Positions 1-7,053 of a stretch of DNA of 20,442 nt are shown in pieces; position 1 is the first letter of the stretch, and each line of letters opens with the position of its first letter. The stretch comes from CAWCTB01 sp963798275 (GTDB lineage Bacteria > Acidobacteriota > Terriglobia > Terriglobales > Acidobacteriaceae), in the NCBI GenBank assembly GCA_963798275.1, contig CAWCTB010000002.1, forward strand, positions 1-20,442, read 5' to 3'. The notes beneath the pieces are model-generated. The model did not search any database. It had not been told where the DNA came from and saw nothing but the letters and a program-made list of their open reading frames with translations. The translations under genes and the position numbers were made by a program.

Positions 1-1025
1 CATGATGGTCCACGCACCGCGCGCGTTGGCATAGAGCGGAACCAGCAAGCCCGCGGCCGTCAGATAGAGAACGAATGCGCCTTTGCGGCCCAACTTGTCG
101 GCAAACGGGCCGAAGCAGAGGTAGCCGGGAAGCATGCCGAGCAGATTGAGGGTCAGCAGCAGACCGGTGGTGGAGAGTACGCCGAAGCCGCGGCCGCCTT
201 GACGAACCGGTATGGACAGATAGGGCGGTATCCAGGTGAAGAGTCCCCACCAGCCGAAGAGGCCGAAGAAGTTCAACAGAGTGAGCGCGATGGCATTGCG
301 GACCCGCGGCGGACGGAAGAGATTCCCAGGTGAGGTTTTGGTTCCGACCCTCGGCGCGAAGGCCGCGCACAGGACGGGGCAGCCACATTTCCGGCTCCGG
401 GGAGGGAGATCGAGTGGAGTTGGGACTGCGCCATAGTTCGGACTCGGGCACGCGGCGGCGGATCCAGAAGGTGACCAGGGCGGGCAGCACGCCAACAAAA
501 AACACATAGCGCCAGTTGGCCAGGCGCAGCATCACTGCCGGCGACCAGCGCGGCGAGCGCGTAGCCGATGGCCCATGAGCTTTGCACCATCGCCATAGCG
601 CGCGGGCGCGCAGGTGCGAGGGCCAGGTTTCGGCGACCAGGGTTGCGCCGGTGTTCCATTCGCCGCCCATCCCCAAGCCGAGCAAGGCGCCGAAAGAGCG
701 CCAGTTGTAACACGGTTTGCGAGAGTCCGGAGGCGAAGGAGCAGATCGAGTAAGTCAAGATGCTGAGCGCCAGGGCGCGGGTGCGGCCGATGCGATCGGC
801 GATGAAGCCGAAAAGAATTCCGCCGGCGCCGGAGGCGAGCAGCATGAGGGTGTTGAGCAGTCCGACCGTCGCCTTGGTCATCTGCAGGTCGCGCATGATG
901 TGGGCGACGACCAGGGCGTAGAGCATCACGTCGAAGGCGTCGAGCATCCATCCGAGAGCGGCGGCGAGCAGGGTGCGACGCTGAGCCGGGGTGACGTCAG
1001 CGCGGAATAGGAGGCTCCAGGGCAT
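1..1025 (-). pseudogene. MFS transporter, frameshifted and cut by the window edge
   Basis: This is a proton-driven inner-membrane permease of the major facilitator superfamily, closest by eye to the sugar/organic-acid symporters with an N-terminal 'GWMLDAFDVMLYA' helix. The ATG is at 1023-1025. The motif GFIADRIGRTRAL, the loop 2-3 signature of the family, lies near residues 73-85. Similarity continues to position 1 but hops frames: near 685 (LALFR to ALLGLGMGGEW), near 595 (back to AMAMVQSSWAIGY), near 535 (to VMLRLANWRYVFFVGVLPA) and again around 320-420 (to NAIALTLLNFFGLFGWWG). At least four indels are needed, so the gene is either degraded or mis-sequenced. The C-terminus lies outside the window. 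It starts 71 bases after the acyl-CoA ligase stop on the same strand and may be co-transcribed with it. The substrate cannot be read from the sequence. Confidence 0.8.
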
Positions 1026-1096
1026 TGCGCGAGATTCTAGCAGGCGGGGTCACTAACCAGGGTTTTTCCCGCGGCTCTTTGTGCTTTGGTGAGAAC

Positions 1097-2887
1097 CTAG
1101 CGCTTGCCGACGGGTGCGGCTTCGGGGCGGCGTTCGGTTTCGCTGTAGAGGGCGTCGATCTCGTCGCGATACCGCTCTTCCAGCTTGCGCCGGCGCAACT
1201 TCATGCTTGGGGTCAGGGTGCCGTCGGCCACGCTGAGCTCGGTGGGAATCAACAGCACTTTCTTGACCTTCTCGTACTGGGCAAGGTTCCGGTTCAGCTC
1301 ATCGATGATGGACTGATACAGCGCTCGAACCTTTTCTGACTTGACCAGTTCCTCATGCGACAACAGGCGCATACCGTGACCGCGGGCCCAATCTTCCAGC
1401 ACGGTGAAGTTGGGGACGATGAGCACGGCGGGGAAGCGGCGGCGTTCCCCGAGGAGCGCGGCTTCGCCGATAAACATGTTGGCCTTAAGCGCGTTTTCGA
1501 TCGGCTGAGGCGCGATGAATTTGCCCCCGGAGGTCTTGATGAGATCTTTTTTGCGGTCGATGATGGAGAGGAATCCCTCGTCGTCGTGGGCGCCTATGTC
1601 TCCCGTCTTAAACCAGCCATCTTCAAAGGCACCAATAGTTTCCGACGGCATGTTCCAGTATCCCTTGAAGACGGAGGGGCCGCGCACCAGTAACTCGCCG
1701 TCGGCCGCCAGCTTGATTTCCACATTGCGCAGGGGTTTGCCGACGGTGCCGAGTTTGTGCTGGCTGGGTAAGTTGAAGGCGATGACCGGCGAAGTCTCGG
1801 TGAGTCCATAGCCTTCGTGGATGCGGATGCCAATGTCGGCATACCAGCAAGCAAGGTCGATGCCCAATGGTGCGCCGCCGGAGAGAAAGAGCTGTACCCG
1901 GCCGCCGAGCTTCTCGCGGACCTTGGAGAAGACAAGCCGGTTAGCGATCTTCCAATCCAGCGATTTGGGCTGCAAGCCTTGGAGGATGGTGTCGCGGTGC
2001 TTGCGCCCGACGTCGAGCGCCCACTGGAGGATCTTGTGCTTGACGCCCTTGGCGTTGAGTTGCACGGTATTGGAAATTTTCTCGTAGACGCGGGGCACGG
2101 CGATGAACAAGGTGGGCCGGGTTTCAGCCATGACAGCGGCCAGCTCGTCGAAGAACGGACAGTACGCGATGGTCACGCCCTGGTAGAAGAGGAGGTAATC
2201 GACGTGGCGCGCGGTGATATGGGAAAGCGGCAGGAAAGAGATGCAAACGTCCTGGGTTCCGATGTCGACCAGCTCCTGCGTCATGCTGAGGTTAGACGCG
2301 ATGTTGCCGTGGGTGAGGATGACGCCTTTGGGGGTTCCGGTGGTGCCGGAGGTGTAGATCAGGGTGGCGACGTCGTCGGGCTGAATCTGGCCGGCGAGCG
2401 ACTCGAGTTCAGGATCGGGGCCGGGCTTGGCATCGTATATGAACTCGGCCATGGGGATAACGTCGTGTAGCCGGGAGCCGTCGTCCATGATGATGATGCG
2501 TTCGATATTGGTGAGCGGCCGGATAGCAGCGACCTTGTCGAACTGGGCCTGGCTGGAGACAAACAGGACGCGCGCCTCCGAGTGTTGCAACAGGTAGAGA
2601 CACTGCTCGGCAGTCTGGGTGGCGTAGATGGGCACAACGATGCCACCGATCAGCAGGGTGGCGAAATCGGCAATGGCCCACTCCGGGCGGTTCTCGCTCA
2701 GGATGGCGACGCGGTCGCCCTTGCCGAGGCCCCAGCTTCGCAGGTGGCGTGCCGTTGCATAAACCTTCGCCTGCAACTGGGAAGAGGAAATCGGCTGCCA
2801 CACTCCGGTGAGCTTGCTGAGCATGGCGCGGTCGAGGTTGTGCTCGACGACCTTGAAGAAAACGTCGTTAAGGGTTCGGATACTCAT
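1097..2887 (-). CDS. Long-chain fatty acid-CoA ligase (AMP-forming)
   Basis: The enzyme activates a fatty acid with ATP to an acyl-adenylate and transfers it to CoA, the entry step of beta-oxidation or lipid recycling. The 596-residue ORF is uninterrupted and of normal length for the FadD15/FAA1-like branch. Adenylation motifs are all present: YTSGTTGTPKG at 178-188, EGYGLTET at 358-365, TGD at 428-430, IDRKKDLIKTSGGK at 443-456, and the catalytic lysine in TPSMKLRRR near residue 563. There is no signal peptide, so it should be cytosolic or membrane-peripheral. Its ATG overlaps the TGA of the upstream TetR gene by 4 bases, which indicates translational coupling, and the shared control region carries a FadR-like operator. 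Regulation by acyl-CoA-responsive derepression is inferred from this. The exact chain-length preference is unknown. Confidence 0.95.
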   Translation of the reverse strand: MSIRTLNDVFFKVVEHNLDRAMLSKLTGVWQPISSSQLQAKVYATARHLRSWGLGKGDRVAILSENRPEWAIADFATLLIGGIVVPIYATQTAEQCLYLLQHSEARVLFVSSQAQFDKVAAIRPLTNIERIIIMDDGSRLHDVIPMAEFIYDAKPGPDPELESLAGQIQPDDVATLIYTSGTTGTPKGVILTHGNIASNLSMTQELVDIGTQDVCISFLPLSHITARHVDYLLFYQGVTIAYCPFFDELAAVMAETRPTLFIAVPRVYEKISNTVQLNAKGVKHKILQWALDVGRKHRDTILQGLQPKSLDWKIANRLVFSKVREKLGGRVQLFLSGGAPLGIDLACWYADIGIRIHEGYGLTETSPVIAFNLPSQHKLGTVGKPLRNVEIKLAADGELLVRGPSVFKGYWNMPSETIGAFEDGWFKTGDIGAHDDEGFLSIIDRKKDLIKTSGGKFIAPQPIENALKANMFIGEAALLGERRRFPAVLIVPNFTVLEDWARGHGMRLLSHEELVKSEKVRALYQSIIDELNRNLAQYEKVKKVLLIPTELSVADGTLTPSMKLRRRKLEERYRDEIDALYSETERRPEAAPVGKR

Positions 2888-3525
2888 GGTCGCAGCGCGT
2901 CCGGCGCTTCGCGCATGCCGCTCAGGAGTATGTCGACAATCGAGTCGGCCGCGTGGGAAAGGGGGAAGTCATGTTCGCTAAGCACCCACGAGGTGACCAT
3001 CTCGTCGAGTGCTCCGAAAAAACAGTTGGCCGCGATCTTTTCCGGCAGGCTCCTGCGGAACAGGCCGCGTTCCTGGCCGTCGCGAATCGCAGCTCGTACC
3101 AGGCTGAAGTATTCGATCATGTGCTCGTGCGAGAACTTAGACAGGAAGCGAGTGCTCTGCCGCAACTCCATTTGGAACACCTTGGCCAGATTCCGGTTGG
3201 CTCCCAGTGATTGCAGGTGGAGAAAGGCGAGGCGGCGCAGGCGCTGCGCAGGATCGACGATGGTCTCCAGCTCGGTCCGCGCGTGGCGCATGAAGGCGTC
3301 GAAAGCGGAATTGATGGCGGTGGCGAGAATCTCGTCCTTGTTCTTGAAGTACAAGTAAACCGTTCCATCGGCCACGTCGGCGCGATCGGCGATGTCAGAG
3401 ACCCGGGAGACGAAGTAGCCCTTCTCGGCGAACACGGCGACCGCAGCGTCAAGGATGCGCTGGTACTTGTCGGCATTGCGAGCCGGCGTCACCGGTTCGG
3501 GCGAAGTTGCTTCGGGCCTGGGCAA
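2884..3525 (-). CDS. fadR: TetR-family fatty-acid degradation repressor, FadR (YsiA)-like
   Basis: This 213-residue DNA-binding regulator has a TetR N-terminal domain (about residues 20-67) with the helix-turn-helix around 41-60, including VADGTVYLYFKNKDEIL. That stretch, together with MELRQSTRFLS and FFGALDEMVTSWVLSE in the C-terminal ligand domain, strongly resembles Bacillus subtilis FadR/YsiA, whose ligands are long-chain acyl-CoAs. The call rests on remembered similarity plus two context facts: the gene overlaps the acyl-CoA ligase by 4 bases, and a FadR-type palindrome sits about 75 bases upstream. The start is a TTG at 3523-3525, chosen because a purine-rich GAGAGGG lies 6-12 bases before it and no ATG fits the domain start. 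It probably represses its own operon. The family and the fatty-acid role are fairly secure; the symbol is by analogy. Confidence 0.88.
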   Translation of the reverse strand: MPRPEATSPEPVTPARNADKYQRILDAAVAVFAEKGYFVSRVSDIADRADVADGTVYLYFKNKDEILATAINSAFDAFMRHARTELETIVDPAQRLRRLAFLHLQSLGANRNLAKVFQMELRQSTRFLSKFSHEHMIEYFSLVRAAIRDGQERGLFRRSLPEKIAANCFFGALDEMVTSWVLSEHDFPLSHAADSIVDILLSGMREAPDALRP

Positions 3526-3600
3526 GGCGAACCCTCTCTGACGTGTGTATCGACCAACCTGGAGTGAATTCTGGCGTTACAAACTGCGGCGGCAAGCCAC

Positions 3601-3618
3601 CGAATGAATACTCATTCA
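3601..3618. promoter_or_regulatory. Candidate FadR/YsiA operator
   Basis: The palindrome CGAATGAATACTCATTCA has perfect 6-bp arms (GAATGA/TCATTC) around ATAC. It matches the B. subtilis FadR box as I recall it (TGAATGANTANTCATTCA) at every defined position except the first base. It lies 75 bases upstream of the TetR start and within the divergent region shared with the peroxiredoxin gene. The likely role is autoregulation of the regulator-ligase operon; control of the divergent gene is possible but unsupported. Confidence 0.8.
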
Positions 3619-3819
3619 CTTTTCACTGTAATGCCAGCTTGGGAAAACCGCAATTCATTGCGGTATCAATCGCTTGGGGGCGTTCCCGAAATGCAACTCG
3701 GGTTGGGGGCAATGGCGCGGGAGTAAACCGAGGCCAAGGTCTGCGCACTTGGCCGCAATGGTGTGTCACAATGGCGAGCACGCGATTGCGCTTCTAGCAC
3801 GCAGTTCGAGGAGAGTTCC

Positions 3820-4368
3820 ATGAAACGAACATTGCTGGCGCTTCTGCTGGCGGGCAGCATTCTGCCCAGCGGATTTGCCGCCGATAAACCGAGCGACACC
3901 CCGCCTCCGACAGTCAAAGTGGGCGATATGGCTCCTGACTTCACTTTGACCGATCAGAACGGCAACAAAGTTTCGCTGCACGACTACAAGGGGAAGAAGA
4001 ACGTCGCGCTGGCGTTTTACATCTTCGCCTTCACCGGCGGTTGAACCAAACAGATGCAGAACTTCCAGCAAAACCTGGCGAAGCTGGAAGCTGCCGATAC
4101 CCAGGTACTGGGTGTGAGCATGGACTCTTCGTTCTCGAACAAGGCGTGGGCGCAACAAATTGGGGTGACGTTTCCCCTGCTGAGCGATTGGGGCGGGGAC
4201 GTAACCAAGGAATACGGACTGTACAACCCGAAGTACAAGGCGGCACGGCGGGTGGATTACCTGATCGACAAGAATGGGAAAGTGGTGGAGATGCAACTGG
4301 ACAGCGACGCGATTGATCCGAGCAAGGTCGTGGAGGCCTGCCAGGCGCGGAAGTTGAACCGGCAATAG
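3820..4368 (+). CDS. Exported peroxiredoxin with in-frame UGA (selenocysteine) at the catalytic position
   Basis: This is a thiol/selenol peroxidase of the AhpC/TSA-peroxiredoxin superfamily that would reduce hydroperoxides outside the cytoplasm. The ATG at 3820 follows a GAGGAG ribosome site at 3808-3813. Residues 1-20 form a signal peptide (MKRTLLALLLAGSILPSGFA). The thioredoxin-like fold begins at VGDMAPDFTLTDQNG. TGA at 4042-4044 is codon 75, and reading through it gives FAFTGG-U-TKQM, so U75 falls exactly at the peroxidatic position of the T-x-x-C motif (T72). Downstream the frame stays open to TAG 4366-4368, with family features such as VLGVSMDS, FPLLSDWGGDVTKEYG and the conserved Arg region ARRVDYLID (R143/R144). 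The only ordinary Cys is C174, a possible resolving residue. Total length is 182 residues. The Sec reading is an inference; no Sec machinery is visible here. The alternative is a substitution error in a Cys codon. Confidence 0.87.
4056..4094 (+). promoter_or_regulatory. Candidate bacterial SECIS hairpin
   Basis: Bases 4062-4069 (CTTCCAGC) pair perfectly with 4083-4090 (GCTGGAAG). The helix extends below an AA bulge (4060-4061) by GCAG 4056-4059 with CTGC 4091-4094, giving 12 base pairs. The apical loop is 13 nt (4070-4082). The lower stem begins 11 nt and the upper stem 17 nt after the UGA, where bacterial SECIS elements usually sit. The loop begins with A residues rather than the G often seen at the loop start, so the fit to the consensus is incomplete. 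A smaller competing hairpin (CCAG 4065-4068 with CTGG 4075-4078) is also possible. Confidence 0.55.
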
Positions 4369-4377
4369 GCGGGGGAT

Positions 4378-4433
4378 AGTGGATCGAGCTTCAGTTCGGC
4401 TATCCCACATTTCGCTCAGAATGACAAACGACG
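4378..4433. repeat. Dispersed intergenic repeat, diverged copy
   Basis: The stretch from the peroxiredoxin stop towards the hydrolase contains TATCCCACATTTCGCTCAGA followed by ATGACAAACGACGG. It ends like the copy at 5551-5624 (CGCTCGGGATGACAGCGG). This 'cgctcaggatgacaa' tail is typical of short dispersed repeats that I associate with Acidobacteriota intergenic regions. The match to the other copies is partial and judged by eye. Confidence 0.45.
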
Positions 4434-4491
4434 GCGCGGCTCAAGCTGCGACTTCAAGGAGAAAGAGCTGGCTGATCAGGCACAACCATTC

Positions 4492-5140
4492 GTGGATGAG
4501 ACGCCGGGGGAGGCTCCGGTACGCGGGTACTTGCATCGCGCCGGAAAGTCGCGCGGCGATTTTCTTGTGCTCACGCACGGGGCGAGCGGGAATTCGAACA
4601 CACCGCTGCTGATGGCGCTGGCCGACGAGTTCGCCGGGGCTGGGGTGAATGTACTGCGCTGCGATCTTCCGTACCGGCAGCGCAAGCCGAATGGTCCGCC
4701 ATCGCGCGGGGATGCGGAACGCGATCAAGCGGGGCTGGCGCGAGCCGTGGCGATGATGCGTGAGCATTTCAAGGGGCGTGCCTTTCTCGGCGGATCTTCT
4801 TATGGCGGGCGGCAGGCCAGTCTGCTGGTCGCAGCGGAGCCCGACGATTGTCGACGGACTGTTGTTGCTTTCGTATCCTCTGCATCCGCCGGGGAAGCCC
4901 GAGCAAATGCGGACGGCACACTTCTCGAAGCTGCAAACACCGGCACTGTTTATCAGCGGTACGCGGGATTCCTTCGCGACGATCCCGGAGCTGCAGCGCG
5001 CGATGCAGTCAATTCCGGGGAGGAAGAAGCTGGTGGCGGTGGAAGGCGTGGCGCATGGGCTGAGTGACAAGAAGCGGGCGCCAACGGCGCCGAAGTTGGT
5101 GGTGAGTAATTTTCGGGAGTTCTTCGGGAGCAGTGAGTAG
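4492..5140 (+). CDS. Alpha/beta hydrolase, KANL3/Tex30-like, with one frameshift
   Basis: This is a cytosolic serine hydrolase of the short dienelactone-hydrolase-like group; the substrate is unknown. The first segment carries the oxyanion strand VLTHGASGNSN (about residues 26-35) and the nucleophile elbow GSSYGG (Ser103). The frame then changes near 4840-4855, and the rest of the protein follows in the +1 frame: LLLLSYPLHPPGKPEQM, the acid region ISGTRDSFAT and the histidine region VEGVAHGLSDKK, ending at TAG 5138-5140. Together these make the complete triad and a normal length of about 215 residues. The break requires one inserted or two missing bases. The start is uncertain: GTG at 4492 is used, but the frame is open upstream and the family usually has a few more N-terminal residues. 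It is not obviously in an operon with the peroxiredoxin 120 bases upstream. Confidence 0.8.
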
Positions 5141-5207
5141 TGGAGAGTGAGTAGACGAAGGGGCCGCGTGAAACCCTTTCCCATCTTCGGCCAGAGAGGG
5201 TGGCAGG

Positions 5208-5259
5208 CGGAACGTTGGCGGCAGTATAGGGGTCCTTCGACTCCTTTCGGTCGCCCAGG
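5208..5259. repeat. Dispersed repeat, copy A
   Basis: CGGAACGTTGGCGGCAGTAT and the following AGGGGTCCTTCGACTCC align with the copy at 5551-5624 with only a few differences. It occupies the gap between the convergent hydrolase (stop 5140) and the sulfatase (stop 5297). A shorter related fragment, CGTTGGCGGCAGGAGTTCC, is seen at 11339-11357 after the permease. Confidence 0.6.
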
Positions 5260-5296
5260 CGACCTCACCCCGCTCCGGAGGACAAGTGGCAGGTCT

Positions 5297-7008
5297 TCAC
5301 TTCGTTTGTGGAGACGCCGGTAGTACGAACTTCTTCCCATTCGCGTCGTAGGCGATTTTCTCGCGCGGGGTGGGGTTGGGCGCGAAGATGTTGCGGCCGG
5401 CGACAGGCCAGGGAACTGCGACACTCCGGCAACGGCCGCGATGGTTGGGGTGAGATCGATCGATTGAACGTCGAGTTCTGAAAGATTCGCGGCGGTGTTT
5501 CCCGACGAACCTTGTACTGGGGATGGTTGTCCCGGCGATTCTCGCGTCAGCGGAGCGTTGGTGGCAGGCATAGAGGTCCCTCGATTCGTCGCTGCGCTCC
5601 TCGCTCGGGATGACAGCGGTTGTTCTCCCGGCAACTTAATGAACAGCGGAATAGGCAGGATCATGCCAGCGTTGGCGTTGGTCAGCGTGCGCCCCGGGGC
5701 GTCAGTCAGCCAACTCACGCCGTGATCGGTGGTGACGACGATCAGCGCCGGGTCGTAGAGTCCGGCGTCCTTCAGCCTGGCGACGAATTGCCCGAGCAGG
5801 AGATCGACGTACTGCACCTGGTTGAGGTAGTCGGAGCGCAATTGTTCGAGCAAGACTTTGTCGCCCGCGAGTCGCGCCTCGAACGAGTTGGGAACGGTCT
5901 CGTGCAAGCTGCCGTCGGGATTCAGCATGTAGGGCGCGTGAGGCAGCTCCAGGTGCATGTACTCGAACGCAGGCCTGGCGTTCGCGGCGGCGGGATGGAT
6001 CTCCCCGAGGAATTGCCGGAAGCGCTGCTGCTCAGTTTCTAATCCTGCGGCCTGCACGCGAACGACAACGCTGGTGGGCGCCACCCGCCAGACGTAGAGC
6101 TCAAACGCCGACCGCAGGAGCCAGCCTGGCTTCTCGACCCGGGCGGCGTCGGGACAGTGATATTCCGGACTGGCGCAGAAGCGGGTGAAGGCTTCGTGAA
6201 TGGTGATGTCGTACTCGGGCGACAGCAGGCGAAACAGGTTGTTGGGGTAGGCGGCGTCGGAGGCGTCATTGCCATGCGGGAAGTTGCCGGTGACGATGAC
6301 GGGGATGGCACGGGTGGTGTACTCGGCATTGGCGGTGGCGTTGGCGAACCAGGTGCCGTGGCGGGCGAGTTCGGCGAAGTTGGGGAATCGTGCCGCGTCG
6401 ATGTGGCCGTCGGGATCGAGCAAGGCGAAGCGCGTGAACTCGTCGAACAAGATGAGGAAGATGGGCGGCCGCTGCCTGGTTTCCGCCGTCACGGATGTCG
6501 GAGCGGGCACGAGCGCGGCCGGTTCCTCGGGAGCGATCATGTGCCAGGCGCGCCAGAGGAACAGAGCAGGGAAGAGCACGATGAGCGGCGATAACACCAG
6601 GAGGAAGCGCTCAACGACGGAGCGATAGCGAACGATCAGGAATGCTGCCAGCGCCAGCGGCAACACGATCAGCAGGGTGTTGTGCCGGAAGTGCAGGAAG
6701 GGCACAGCGAATCGTTTGTGCAACTCAAACAAGAAAGGTACGAACAGCAGCCACAAGGCGAAGGAGAAAAAGGTGCCGGCGGTGGACGGCTTGACTCTGC
6801 GGAAAAGTAGCCACACCAGCGCCAGCACCAGCGCGGGCAGCACCTCGAAGACCAGCACAAACAGAAATAGGTCGGCGTGGCTGACGCGATTGAGCACGAG
6901 GAATTCAGGATTACCAACGAGCGCCTGATAGAGCGATTGGGCGAAGGCGAAGGTATTCAGCGCAAGAAGAAGAAGGAGCACGCGCCGGAAGCTGTGAGGA
7001 CGATCCAT
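5297..7008 (-). CDS. Membrane-anchored sulfatase/alkaline-phosphatase superfamily hydrolase, with a repeat insertion and a frameshift
   Basis: This is a membrane protein of the sulfatase/LtaS-like superfamily. The N-terminal 155 residues hold about five hydrophobic helices (near 9-30, 45-69, 77-95, 110-126, 134-152). The catalytic domain faces outward, with metal-binding FDE at 188-190, a probable Thr nucleophile in YTTRAIPVIVTG (231/232), HLELPHAPY at 352-360 and TTDHGVSW at 426-433. There is no CxPxR sulfatase motif, so hydrolysis or transfer on a phospho-group is as likely as sulfate release. Residues of about 463-505 are a low-complexity, Ser/Thr/Arg-rich insertion encoded by a dispersed repeat. 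The frame breaks near 5420. In the shifted frame VAGRNIFAPNPTPREKIAYD follows, ending at TGA 5297-5299, which gives about 570 residues. Without the shift the frame runs on to 4441 across other genes, which is not credible. It is the last gene of a three-gene operon. Confidence 0.85.
5551..5624. repeat. Dispersed repeat copy B, inserted in frame within the sulfatase gene
   Basis: CGGAGCGTTGGTGGCAGGCA, then TAGAGGTCCCTCGATTCGTC, then CTCGCTCGGGATGACAGCGG. The first 38 bases align with copy A at 5208-5245. On the coding (minus) strand it is translated in frame, as part of the insertion at residues of about 463-505. Flanking protein sequence (LFIKLP before, DVQSIDLTPTIAAVAGV after) is ordinary family sequence, so the repeat appears to have entered a loop without breaking the frame. 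Confidence 0.6.
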
Positions 7009-7053
7009 CAGGGAAGCAGCGATTGTACAGATGCGGCGATCGCGACAAAGCGA

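Noticed and set aside
1817..2470. 217-residue plus-strand frame
   Set aside because: It is a shadow of the acyl-CoA ligase on the minus strand, rich in Gly/Asp/Val with no motif.
4042..4044. TGA as a simple nonsense mutation or sequencing error
   Set aside because: Not excluded, but the errors seen elsewhere in the window are indels, and a chance substitution exactly at the catalytic Cys codon, with a hairpin at SECIS distance, is less likely than Sec.
4054..4368. A separate gene starting at ATG 4054 for the second half of the peroxiredoxin
   Set aside because: It is in the same frame as the upstream part, has no ribosome site, and would lack the signal peptide, the first strands and the active site; read-through of the TGA explains both halves.
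4441..5296. C-terminal extension of the sulfatase reading frame to 855 residues
   Set aside because: After a frame break near 5420 the family C-terminus continues in another frame to a stop at 5297-5299; the extension is antisense to the alpha/beta hydrolase and shows no family sequence.
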